From positions 1 through 21,256 of the forward strand of contig CAYXQF010000032.1 in assembly GCA_964466625.1 (NCBI GenBank): a stretch of 21,256 nucleotides of DNA, in the 5' to 3' direction. Within the stretch, counting starts at the first letter, position 1. The number at the start of each line of letters is the position of its first letter. The position numbers and the translations under genes were made by a program. Positions 7,704-14,886 of the stretch are shown here, in pieces. Below the pieces are notes generated by a model that worked only from the letters and a program-made list of their open reading frames with translations, made no database searches and had not been told where the DNA came from. The stretch comes from QALR01 sp964466625. Lineage in GTDB: Bacteria; Bacillota; Clostridia; Oscillospirales; CAG-272.

Positions 7704-8426
7704 TTATTTTTTGATCGTATCAATGTTTGCGGCTCTTGCTTGCTTTAATTGCAGATTGCGTGGGACGCGATAAAGCTTTCCGTCTTTGATGAATTTCGCA
7801 CCCGTCTGCTTGAAATGAAACGGCACGCCCGCTTCAATGCATTGGCGGCGGATATCCAATACCCATTCGTAACGGCAGACGCGCGCCTCGTTTCCCGATT
7901 CGCCGCCCACGGTCACCCCTTCGATCGTGCCGTCAAGATAAGGCGAAAGATCAATGGGGGAGAGAAGTGGCTCGCAGATGATCTGTTTGTGCGCGATGTC
8001 CGCTTCTTTGAAGATTGGCAGACGAAAGCGTGCCATTTCCTCATTTTCCACGGTGCAGCAGATCGTGACGTTGCGAAATTTTTTAGAAAAATCCTTCGGC
8101 GCGACCTCGGCAAAGCGATGGATCCTTTTCGTAATGATCAGAAAGGAAAGATCGAAACGGTGGCGGATCATCTCCCAACATTCCTCGCGCCATGCATCGG
8201 CTTCATCGAGGAAAAAATCCGAGGTGAAACAGGTATAAACGTAGTCGCCGTCCGATTGCAGTTTGTAGGTCTGATCTCTGGCAAGGCGAAAAGGCAGATC
8301 GAAATCCGCGTTTTTTCTGACGGCGGTGCTGTCGATATCATATTTTGCGTCGCGGCGATATACGTAGCAGTTGGCACACCCTGCCGAGATCTTTCGGCAA
8401 CCGTGCCATGGGTTCCACAAAGACAT
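7704..8426 (-). CDS. DUF5131 family (phage Gp37/Gp68-type) three-cysteine protein
   Basis: The 240-residue protein carries both family hallmarks. One is the N-terminal WNPWHGCRKISAGCANCY (cysteines C10, C17, C20, spaced CX6CX2C). The other is the C-terminal TVGGESGNEAR (172-182) followed by WVLDIRRQCIEAGVPFHFKQTG (188-209). The cysteine cluster looks able to hold a metal or an Fe-S cluster, and the family is often likened to radical-SAM-type barrels, but no reaction is established. The family is found in phages, plasmids and chromosomes. Start ATG 8426 has AAAGGAGT at 8436-8443. It follows the Lhr-like helicase gene on the same strand, with only the hairpin repeat between them and no clear promoter of its own, so the two are probably co-transcribed. 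No terminator was seen after its stop, so readthrough toward the GH127-like gene is possible. Confidence 0.88.
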   Translation of the reverse strand: MSLWNPWHGCRKISAGCANCYVYRRDAKYDIDSTAVRKNADFDLPFRLARDQTYKLQSDGDYVYTCFTSDFFLDEADAWREECWEMIRHRFDLSFLIITKRIHRFAEVAPKDFSKKFRNVTICCTVENEEMARFRLPIFKEADIAHKQIICEPLLSPIDLSPYLDGTIEGVTVGGESGNEARVCRYEWVLDIRRQCIEAGVPFHFKQTGAKFIKDGKLYRVPRNLQLKQARAANIDTIKK

Positions 8427-8451
8427 ATCGCGTGCACTCCTTTCTTTTTGC

Positions 8452-8603
8452 GAGGCTCTGCCTCACGCTCCGCTCAAGGGACGTATCCCTTGAGAATCCC
8501 GTTCGTGAGAGAATTTATACTTTATTGGGTTCCAAGGGGAATTTCCCCTTGGTGGAGTCCTGAGGCGACGCCTCGGGCGTTGATCGGGACAGCGTCCCGA
8601 TCA
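8452..8603 (-). repeat. Modular hairpin repeat, copy A (five inverted repeats)
   Basis: Read on the minus strand from the helicase stop codon it contains five hairpins in order. These are TGATCGGGAC/GTCCCGATCA (8581-8603), GAGGC/GCCTC (8562-8574), CCAAGGGG/CCCCTTGG (8532-8552), CAAGGGA/TCCCTTG (8475-8492) and GAGGC/GCCTC (8452-8464). The first hairpin supplies the TGA stop of the helicase gene. The block ends 9 bases before the ribosome binding site of the next gene. The first three modules recur in the same order downstream of pcrA, and related modules occur between the XRE/DUF2178 and HIT genes. It fills the 174-base gap between the two genes. Confidence 0.85.
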
Positions 8604-10799
8604 ACGAAAACGCTTTTTCATTTCGTCGGTGCGAAGCTTGTCAACCGCGTAAGCGCGGCGAAGAAGCTCGGGTGGGATACAGGGATCGTATTTTTCAAAG
8701 ATGGGACATTCGCCCTTGCCTACGAGCTCGAGTGGCTCGATGGTGTCCGCGGTGATCTTGCGGCGGAGTATCGCGAGCAGTTCTTCGGGCTCCTTGTCAC
8801 ATTTGAAGGTCATGTAGTAGCACCCCTCGTATTCCAGCCCGTAGATGCCGAAATACGCGGCGTTTTTTTGCAAATATTTGCGAAGTGTGCGGAAGGAACG
8901 CGTGCCAAGCCACGGGAGCAAACAACGTGTATTTCCACCGAGGGAAACGAGAAGGGTTTCATTCATTCCCGTGTTGGCAAAGACGCGTCTTGCCGCGGCA
9001 AGGCGTTCGCGCGCATTGCCTTTGAGATACGGATATTCACGGTCGCCCAATAGAACTTCACGCATTTTTTCGAGAATTTTGGTGTGGATTTCGCCGTATT
9101 CGCCGGGCCATGCTACTTGCATCTTGCCTGCGACGGGGTGAACGTAGATCAGCTTTCTGGGAAGATCAAGCTCTTCCACTTCCCATACGCGGCCTGCAAG
9201 CGCAAAGCGGTCACCCACGGGCGGCGGAGAAGAGATCGTGCCGATCTCCTCACTTTCGTGCTTGACGGAGTAGTCTTCGCTATCCTTGAAAACGGCGTAA
9301 AATTTGAAGCTTTTCGTGAGCTTTTCACCTCTCAGACCGAGGATCAGTCCTTTGTTTTCTGTCATTTCCACATAGTCGTTTTTGATCATGGAGATGAGCA
9401 GTTCGCGATAATCTTCTTTATCCACGTGATAAAAAGGTGAGAGCGAAAGCACTTTTTCGGCAAGACGCTTCGGTGTATTTTCTCCCGAGGAGGCGAGAAC
9501 GCTGAGCGTTTGCTGGAAAAGCAGACTAAAGGGCATTTTTTTGATGCTCGGCGGCTCGATGAATTTTTCTTCCAGATAAAGCTGTACGACAGCGATACCG
9601 CGGATAAGCTCCCACGGAATGAGCGCCGGGAGGGGCGTATCGGGCAGGGGCTTTTCTTCGCGGAAGACCATAAACATTTCGGGGATCCCTGTTTTTCTGC
9701 CGCTTCTGCCGAGTCTTTGCAAAAAGCCGGAAACCGTGTTCGGAGAGCCGACGTTGAGAATTCTTTCGATCTTGCCGATGTCGATGCCGAGCTCGAGCGT
9801 CACGGTGGCGCAAGCGACGCATTTGCCATCTTCTTTGAGGCGTTGCTCCGTTTCTTCACGAATGGAGGAGGAGAGATTGCCGTGGTGAATATAGAAAATG
9901 TCGGCATCGCCGCGGTTGCCTGCGATCTGACGGAGCGTGGCAGTGACGTATTCGGTTTCTTCGCGCGAATTGGAAAAAACGATGCTTTTTCTGTCTTTCA
10001 CGCAATCGTACATATATTCGTAGCCTGCGTCGATCTCAATGCGGTTTTCGGGATATTCGGCAGGATCTTTTTCGCGGTCTGTCGTGTTATCTTGGATATA
10101 AAAATGCTCGAGCGCAAGACGCCACTTCGTTTTGGCGGAGGTGACGGTGGGAACGGCGGTGTTTCTGCCCGTGTTTCCTGTGAGCCACGCTCTTGCGTGT
10201 TCAATGTCACCGATGGTGGCGGAAAGACCGATGCGACGAGGGTGATAACCGATGACCTCTGCGATGCGGTCAAGCTGACAAAGGATCTGATTGCCGCGGT
10301 CCACACCTGTCAAGGTGTGGATCTCGTCGATGATGACGAATTTGAGCCCGCCGAAAAGACGAATAAGGTCACTTCTGCGGTTCATTAACATGCTTTCGAG
10401 CGATTCGGGTGTGATTTGCAAAATTCCTGCGGGATTTTTCAGAAGCTTATTTTTATGGGAGGCGGCAACGTCACCATGCCAATGGAAAACGGGGATTCCG
10501 CTGTCAAGAAGCAAGGTGTCGATACGTTCAAATTGGTCGTTGATGAGGCTTTTCAGCGGTGCGATGTAAAGCACTTCCACACTGCCTGCGAACTCACCGT
10601 TCATCACGCTGATGATGGGGAAGAACGCCGCTTCTGTTTTGCCCGATGCGGTGTCGGAGGAGAGAATGAGATTGTCTTCGGTTTCAAAAATGACGTTTGC
10701 CGCTTCGATCTGGATCGGACGAAGCGTTTCCCAACCGTTTGCGTAAATAAAATCTTGTACAGTTTGGGGAAAACGATAGAAGATTTCGTCAGAAGTCAT
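8601..10799 (-). CDS. Lhr-like DEAD/DEAH-box superfamily 2 helicase
   Basis: The 732-residue protein is an ATP-dependent nucleic-acid helicase of the Lhr (large helicase-related) type. Seen motifs: Q-like LRPIQ (26-30), Walker A SDTASGKT (48-55, K54), Walker B DEIH (158-161), SAT (193-195) and motif VI QRLGRSGR (361-368). The C-terminal half (about 375-732) corresponds to the winged-helix and barrel region of the Lhr core, including DRFALAGRVWEVEELD. It is far shorter than E. coli Lhr (about 1500 residues) but near the size of 'Lhr-core' proteins linked to DNA repair. Start ATG 10799 has AAAGG at 10809-10813. Its TGA stop lies inside the first hairpin of the repeat block. The gene downstream encodes a DUF5131 protein, a possible functional partner. 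No clear promoter was found between the upstream terminator and the start. Confidence 0.9.
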   Translation of the reverse strand: MTSDEIFYRFPQTVQDFIYANGWETLRPIQIEAANVIFETEDNLILSSDTASGKTEAAFFPIISVMNGEFAGSVEVLYIAPLKSLINDQFERIDTLLLDSGIPVFHWHGDVAASHKNKLLKNPAGILQITPESLESMLMNRRSDLIRLFGGLKFVIIDEIHTLTGVDRGNQILCQLDRIAEVIGYHPRRIGLSATIGDIEHARAWLTGNTGRNTAVPTVTSAKTKWRLALEHFYIQDNTTDREKDPAEYPENRIEIDAGYEYMYDCVKDRKSIVFSNSREETEYVTATLRQIAGNRGDADIFYIHHGNLSSSIREETEQRLKEDGKCVACATVTLELGIDIGKIERILNVGSPNTVSGFLQRLGRSGRKTGIPEMFMVFREEKPLPDTPLPALIPWELIRGIAVVQLYLEEKFIEPPSIKKMPFSLLFQQTLSVLASSGENTPKRLAEKVLSLSPFYHVDKEDYRELLISMIKNDYVEMTENKGLILGLRGEKLTKSFKFYAVFKDSEDYSVKHESEEIGTISSPPPVGDRFALAGRVWEVEELDLPRKLIYVHPVAGKMQVAWPGEYGEIHTKILEKMREVLLGDREYPYLKGNARERLAAARRVFANTGMNETLLVSLGGNTRCLLPWLGTRSFRTLRKYLQKNAAYFGIYGLEYEGCYYMTFKCDKEPEELLAILRRKITADTIEPLELVGKGECPIFEKYDPCIPPELLRRAYAVDKLRTDEMKKRFR

Positions 10800-10832
10800 A
10801 AAAAAGAGCCTTTCTGTTTGTGGTGGTTGTGA

Positions 10833-10865
10833 AAAAGCTTCCGCTTATAATAAACGGAAGCTTTT
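10833..10865 (-). terminator. Intrinsic terminator of the VanY-type gene
   Basis: Stem AAAAGCTTCCG (10833-10843) with CGGAAGCTTTT (10855-10865) and an 11-base AT-rich loop. On the minus strand it ends in a T run. It lies between the carboxypeptidase and the helicase genes. Confidence 0.85.
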
Positions 10866-10875
10866 GCTTTTGATA

Positions 10876-12024
10876 TTATTCGGCAGAGGCTTTTTTCGCA
10901 AGCTTTACGGTTACGATAAAGCCGTTCATGTTGTCGCCCGAAATTTCCCATTCGCCGTCTGCTGCGGGCGGTACGAGGATTTCTGTGACAGAATCCGTTG
11001 CGCAAGGAGCATAGTATACCATGTATTCATCTTCACCTGCGGTAAATGTGAGCGGACCGTCACCATCAAGGCTGTGCGCGGTACGGATCAGCTCCAGATA
11101 TTCTTCGAGGCAAAGATCGTGCAACGTCATATAAGTCGCATGGGGAACGCCCACGTAGCGATAATGCCAAGTTTCATCGAGAATACCTGTGATATCTGCT
11201 TTTGCACCATCATAGCGAACAACGAAGCCATAATTCATGCAGTTGGCTTCCATCCATTCCTGTTCGTTATCGCGCATGGGAATCGTCATATTGTTTTCGT
11301 CGTAGATCTTAAGGTCTACAGCATATCCTGTGTGATGTTCGCTGTGACCGGGAACAGCAAGAAGACCTTCGTCCTCTGTGCCGAGTGCTTCGTTATAGCG
11401 GAGCGTCTGGTAATCCACGGTGCGGTGACCGCTGGTGATGATCACGATGTCATCGCCGCCGAGCGTTTCGGGATTGGCTGCTACAAGATCCTTGAGCATA
11501 TTCTGGAGCGGTGCCGCAATGTTGGGGTGTACCTTCAAAGAGGAATTATTCAGAACGAAAAGCTCGCCGTAGCCGAATCTTTTATAAAGACTTGTCAGCT
11601 TTACGGTGTCGGTATTCGGATAAGAATTTTTGAAGTTGACGAGAATAAGATTACCGTCGGAAACATCGCTTGAGGAAACGATCTCGGTCAGATATCCGTC
11701 GTACCATTTCGCGACGACGGGCGGTGCCGTGGTTTCCGCGGTTGTAGTGGTCTCCGCAGGCGTGGTTTCTTCGGGGCCTGCGATGGCACCGGCGATTGCT
11801 TTGATCGTGAGCACCAGCAAAATGATCACAACGGCGACGATGAGCACCAAAATGGCAAGGGCCGTCATGCCTTCTTTATTGGGGCGGAAATATATTTTCT
11901 TTTTTCTTCGTGCGTTTGGGTTTTGCGGTGTTCTTCTTTGTGTAGGCGATGTGCCGTTTGCGTTTGTATATGTACGATTACCGCCGTTTGTAGGACGGTT
12001 GGGAGGTCTGTTGTAGCCGTTCAT
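10876..12024 (-). CDS. Membrane-anchored VanY-type D-alanyl-D-alanine carboxypeptidase (peptidase M15B)
   Basis: The 382-residue protein probably trims the terminal D-Ala from peptidoglycan stem peptides outside the cell. The catalytic domain (about 125-320) has SGHRT (198-202), the zinc motif SxHxxGxAxD as S228-H230-G233-A235-D237, and ExxH as E284-T-W-H287. Before it come an Asn/Pro/Arg-rich cytoplasmic tail (1-50) ending in RRKKK, one transmembrane helix (about 54-82) and a short Thr/Glu/Pro-rich linker (84-102). The topology is therefore tail inside, enzyme outside. A C-terminal beta-like extension of about 60 residues (TFTAGEDEYMVYYAP onward) follows the peptidase domain and is of unknown role. 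Start ATG 12024 has GAAAGGA at 12034-12040. It is monocistronic, with its own promoter and terminator. The absence of neighbouring vanR/S/H/A/X-type genes argues for routine wall maturation rather than glycopeptide resistance. Confidence 0.9.
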   Translation of the reverse strand: MNGYNRPPNRPTNGGNRTYTNANGTSPTQRRTPQNPNARRKKKIYFRPNKEGMTALAILVLIVAVVIILLVLTIKAIAGAIAGPEETTPAETTTTAETTAPPVVAKWYDGYLTEIVSSSDVSDGNLILVNFKNSYPNTDTVKLTSLYKRFGYGELFVLNNSSLKVHPNIAAPLQNMLKDLVAANPETLGGDDIVIITSGHRTVDYQTLRYNEALGTEDEGLLAVPGHSEHHTGYAVDLKIYDENNMTIPMRDNEQEWMEANCMNYGFVVRYDGAKADITGILDETWHYRYVGVPHATYMTLHDLCLEEYLELIRTAHSLDGDGPLTFTAGEDEYMVYYAPCATDSVTEILVPPAADGEWEISGDNMNGFIVTVKLAKKASAE

Positions 12025-12101
12025 CGTTTTGTATCCTTTCTTTGCGTTGTTTTTATGTATAACGATTCTTTCGATTGATTTTATAGTATCCAGTTATAAT
12101 T

Positions 12102-12130
12102 ATTATATTACAATTTTTTCGTGAACACAA
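12102..12130 (-). promoter_or_regulatory. Probable promoter of the VanY-type gene
   Basis: On the minus strand, a perfect -10 TATAAT (12102-12107) lies 17 bp from a weak -35 TTGTGT (12125-12130). The region is very AT-rich, so chance matches are likely and another -10 (TACTAT further downstream) cannot be excluded. Confidence 0.45.
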
Positions 12131-12255
12131 TAGGGTTTTGAAAAAAACTAAAAAAACTTTATGCTTTTTTTGAAAAATATGTCATTTTTTTGAAATTGAT
12201 AGTGAACTTTTGCATACAATGGTGAATTTTGCGGATAAAAGATGAGATAAAGAAC
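12131..12255. other. AT-rich divergent intergenic spacer without a recognised gene
   Basis: Together with the flanking promoters this forms the 487-base gap between the divergent carboxypeptidase and surface-protein genes. It holds several runs of T or A (for example TTTTTTT near 12170 and 12190) and no convincing open frame or RNA gene. A role as an UP-element or spacer for the downstream consensus promoter is possible. Confidence 0.5.
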
Positions 12256-12284
12256 TTGACAAATAGGGCAGATGGGAATATAAT
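12256..12284 (+). promoter_or_regulatory. Consensus sigma-A promoter of the Cys-repeat surface protein gene
   Basis: A perfect -35 TTGACA (12256-12261), a 17-bp spacer and a perfect -10 TATAAT (12279-12284). Transcription should begin near 12291, leaving an untranslated leader of about 220 bases. A fully consensus promoter suggests high expression. Confidence 0.88.
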
Positions 12285-12367
12285 TAAAAAGAGAACTGTT
12301 TCGTAATAAAACGAATCAATTTTTCCTATTATTTGTATTCAAATTGCATTCGATATGCCGAAAGTGC

Positions 12368-12428
12368 CTGAAACAAAAATCGCTTGCTGCCCTTAAAGAT
12401 TCTTCGGTTGCAAGATTTTTCTTTTCAG
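12368..12428 (+). promoter_or_regulatory. Long hairpin in the 5' leader of the surface protein mRNA
   Basis: Three paired blocks nest in order: CTGAAA (12368-12373) with TTTCAG (12423-12428), AAAAAT (12375-12380) with ATTTTT (12415-12420), and CTTGC (12383-12387) with GCAAG (12410-12414). They enclose a 22-base loop, giving about 17 base pairs broken by small internal loops. It lies 84 bases before the start codon. I recognise no known riboswitch class in it. It may stabilise the mRNA or control translation. Confidence 0.55.
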
Positions 12429-12511
12429 CGGGCGATGCTGACGGCAATTGCGGCAGTTTTTCTAAAAATCGCGGGATATCTCGCAAAGATCAAAAAAACG
12501 GAGGAAAAAAC

Positions 12512-14704
12512 ATGAAAAAGATTATTGCATTTATGATGGCATTCGTCTTCTGCTTCCTGTGCATCGGCACACTTGGCTTCGAAGATGCCACTGTATGCAC
12601 CGAAGACCACGATCACGCTTCGCATCTTCACGCGGCTGATGATCCTGTCTACATGCTGATTAGCGTAGAAAGCAATTACGACGCTTCTGATGAAGAGTTG
12701 ACAGTAGATGTAAAAATCGAAATGTCGGAAAAAGTTGACCTTCACAAAAATTTTAAGATCACCTTTACAGGTGCTAGCTCTTTGGGTAGCGGCAGTACCG
12801 ATATCGATGTTAACGGCACTCCCTTTGACGGTGTAGCTGCTAAAATCGATAGCAATAAGATCATCTTTGATCTTGACGGTAGTGCGTATGAAGACTTTGA
12901 AAGCGGCGAATTTACCATTGTGTACAGTGGTCTTGATGAAGACGATTTCAATACGAAGAGCAAGAGAAAGAGATCTTTCACCATTACGACTTCCAATGCA
13001 AAAGACACAAGCGGTGACAAATTTACTTTGAACGAAACCTCTTTCTACGTTTACGTTTGTGAACACGATGCGGATACAACGGAACAGGTTTTGGTTGCAG
13101 CTACTTGTAACAAGGAAGGTATTACTGCAGTAAACTGTGACGATTGCGGTTGCACGGTTGACACGGATTATATTCTCCCGATCGAACACGATCTCGACTA
13201 TACAAAACCGTTCACAAATATTTATGCCTATATCGCACCGACTTGTACCAAAACCGGCTACGGTCAGTTCAAATGTAAGCTTTGCGAAACTCTTGTAACC
13301 ACAACTGTTCCCGCAAGCCACACTTACGGTGCAAGCTATTTGAACACGGCTACTGGCAAATACGAGCAGAAATGTACTTTGTGTAACAATGTTTTGGTTT
13401 CTTCTTGTAATCACTCCTTTGCATTTAGCTCTACTTCTGTAGCTGCGACCTGCTACACGAAGGGTGTAGACGTTTATAAATGCTCCAAATGTGATATTAC
13501 CGAAAACAGAGAAACCGCAACCACCAGCCACTCCTACGGCTCTTGGACAACAACCAAGGCTGCAACTTGTGATGCTAAGGGTGAAAAATCCCGCACTTGC
13601 TCGATCTGTCTTAACGTAGAAAAGCAGGACATCGCAATGATCGATCACGATTTTGGCAGCTGGACGGTTGTTACAGAAGCAACTTGTATTTCCAATGGTC
13701 TTGAAAGACACACTTGCTCCGACTGTGGCGCAAAAGAAGAACAGACACTTGAAAAATCCGGTCATAAATACGGCGGCTGGAAAGTAGATACCGCTGCAAC
13801 TTGTGTTACCACCGGTCTTAACAAGAAAACTTGTACGCTTTGCGGCGACGTACAGACTGAAGTGACCGACAAGGTTGCTCACACTTACGGTGCATGGTTT
13901 GTTGATCAGGCGGCTACTTGTGTAGCGACCGGTGTTGAAAAACGCATCTGCTCCGTTTGCGCAGGCGCGGATACCAGAACTTTGGCAATCGATGCAGATG
14001 CTCACGCATACGGCGATTGGAAAGTTGTTGACAGCAAAACTTGTGTTACCGACGGCGTAAAGAGCCACACTTGTACACTTTGCAATCATGTGGAAGAAGA
14101 CGTTGACGTAGCAGAAGGTCATAAATTCGGCGATGCAGAAGTAGACGGCAAGGTTACCACCAAAGAATGTCTCACCTGCGGTTACACCGAAAGCATCAAG
14201 ACTGCTAAAAAAGGCGATACCAAGACTCTCGCTGATTACAGCGGCTCTCTCGTTATCACCGGCAGCATGGCTGGCAAAGACAAAGACGTTGTTTTCGAAA
14301 TCGGTGCTATGACTCCCGAAGATGAAAACTACTATAAACAGTACTGCACATTCGATAAAGGCTATGAATTCAAAGTTCTTGTTGATGGTGAAGAAGCTTC
14401 TATCACCTCCAACATGGCACTTTCTCTCGAACTCGATTCCACATTCGATGGCTATGACATCGGCGTTGTTGTTTTGAGAGACGGCAAATTCTTTGGTCTT
14501 AACGAATTTGAACGCGATGGCGAATTCCTCATGATCGAAGGCTCCGACCTCACCAGAGTAAACGAGATCTTCATCGTGAAGGGCGAAGAAAGCTCTCCCA
14601 ACATCTGGCTCCCGATCGTAATTACTGTTGCGATCCTCGCAGTTGCAGGTGTTGCCGTTGTTGCTATTATGTCTAAAGGCAAGTCTAAAAATACATTCAA
14701 CTAA
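12512..14704 (+). CDS. Secreted, C-terminally anchored Cys-rich repeat surface protein
   Basis: The 730-residue protein starts with a signal peptide (about 1-22, MKKIIAFMMAFVFCFLCIG). An Asp/Glu-rich beta-type domain (about 48-180) follows, and then about ten tandem Cys-rich units (about 183-560). The typical unit is ATCxxxGxxxxxCxxC...H-x-Y/F-G-x-W, about 40-45 residues. A further domain comes next (about 565-695), and a transmembrane helix (699-720) with a short basic tail (SKGKSKNTFN) ends the protein. It is thus probably exported by Sec and held in the membrane with its bulk outside; no LPxTG is present. Each unit offers three cysteines and a histidine, a plausible zinc-binding set. Such repeats are common in surface proteins of gut Clostridia, with no established function. 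Start ATG 12512 has GGAGG at 12500-12504. It is monocistronic with a strong promoter, a structured leader and a strong terminator. Confidence 0.85.
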   Translation: MKKIIAFMMAFVFCFLCIGTLGFEDATVCTEDHDHASHLHAADDPVYMLISVESNYDASDEELTVDVKIEMSEKVDLHKNFKITFTGASSLGSGSTDIDVNGTPFDGVAAKIDSNKIIFDLDGSAYEDFESGEFTIVYSGLDEDDFNTKSKRKRSFTITTSNAKDTSGDKFTLNETSFYVYVCEHDADTTEQVLVAATCNKEGITAVNCDDCGCTVDTDYILPIEHDLDYTKPFTNIYAYIAPTCTKTGYGQFKCKLCETLVTTTVPASHTYGASYLNTATGKYEQKCTLCNNVLVSSCNHSFAFSSTSVAATCYTKGVDVYKCSKCDITENRETATTSHSYGSWTTTKAATCDAKGEKSRTCSICLNVEKQDIAMIDHDFGSWTVVTEATCISNGLERHTCSDCGAKEEQTLEKSGHKYGGWKVDTAATCVTTGLNKKTCTLCGDVQTEVTDKVAHTYGAWFVDQAATCVATGVEKRICSVCAGADTRTLAIDADAHAYGDWKVVDSKTCVTDGVKSHTCTLCNHVEEDVDVAEGHKFGDAEVDGKVTTKECLTCGYTESIKTAKKGDTKTLADYSGSLVITGSMAGKDKDVVFEIGAMTPEDENYYKQYCTFDKGYEFKVLVDGEEASITSNMALSLELDSTFDGYDIGVVVLRDGKFFGLNEFERDGEFLMIEGSDLTRVNEIFIVKGEESSPNIWLPIVITVAILAVAGVAVVAIMSKGKSKNTFN
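13058..14190 (+). repeat. Coding tandem repeat: about ten Cys-rich units
   Basis: Within the surface protein gene, units recur every 40-45 codons with the pattern ATC-x3-G-x5-C-x2-C-x(10-14)-H-x-Y/F-G-x-W. Eight are nearly complete. The third (around KCTLCNN) and the last (ECLTCGY) have lost the leading ATC cysteine. At DNA level the copies have diverged, so the array is old rather than recently expanded. Confidence 0.85.
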
Positions 14705-14721
14705 TGAATTTTAATTGAATA

Positions 14722-14755
14722 AAAAGACGCAAGTCCGATCGGGCTTGCGTCTTTT
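14722..14755 (+). terminator. Intrinsic terminator of the surface protein gene
   Basis: Stem AAAAGACGCAAG (14722-14733) with CTTGCGTCTTTT (14744-14755), extended by inner pairs around a GATC loop. It begins 17 bases after the stop codon. Confidence 0.92.
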
Positions 14756-14803
14756 ATTTTGAAAAAACCTTTTCGGAAAAACGGAAAAATTACGAATTTG
14801 ATG

Positions 14804-14832
14804 TTGATTCTGATAGAATTTTGGTGTATAAT
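14804..14832 (+). promoter_or_regulatory. Promoter of pcrA
   Basis: -35 TTGATT (14804-14809), a 17-bp spacer and a perfect -10 TATAAT (14827-14832). Transcription would start near 14839. Confidence 0.75.
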
Positions 14833-14886
14833 AATGTATAAGGAGTGTTTTGCGCTCGACAATCTTATAATATGGAAGGTATGAAA

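Noticed and set aside
8452..8603. CRISPR-like array
   Set aside because: The units are different inverted repeats, not direct repeats with even spacers, and no cas genes are nearby.
10876..12024. Vancomycin-resistance role for the VanY-type protein
   Set aside because: No vanR/S/H/A/X-type genes are adjacent; single VanY-like carboxypeptidases are common housekeeping enzymes in Clostridia.
12291..12511. Cyclic-di-GMP (GEMM) riboswitch in the surface protein leader
   Set aside because: A CCGAAAG-like string is present, but the conserved GCACAGGGCAAACC/GACGCAAAG core and tetraloop receptor pattern are not.
12425..14122. 565-codon open frame antisense to the surface protein gene
   Set aside because: The plus-strand protein has a signal peptide, repeats, a membrane anchor, a ribosome site, a promoter and a terminator; the antisense frame has none.
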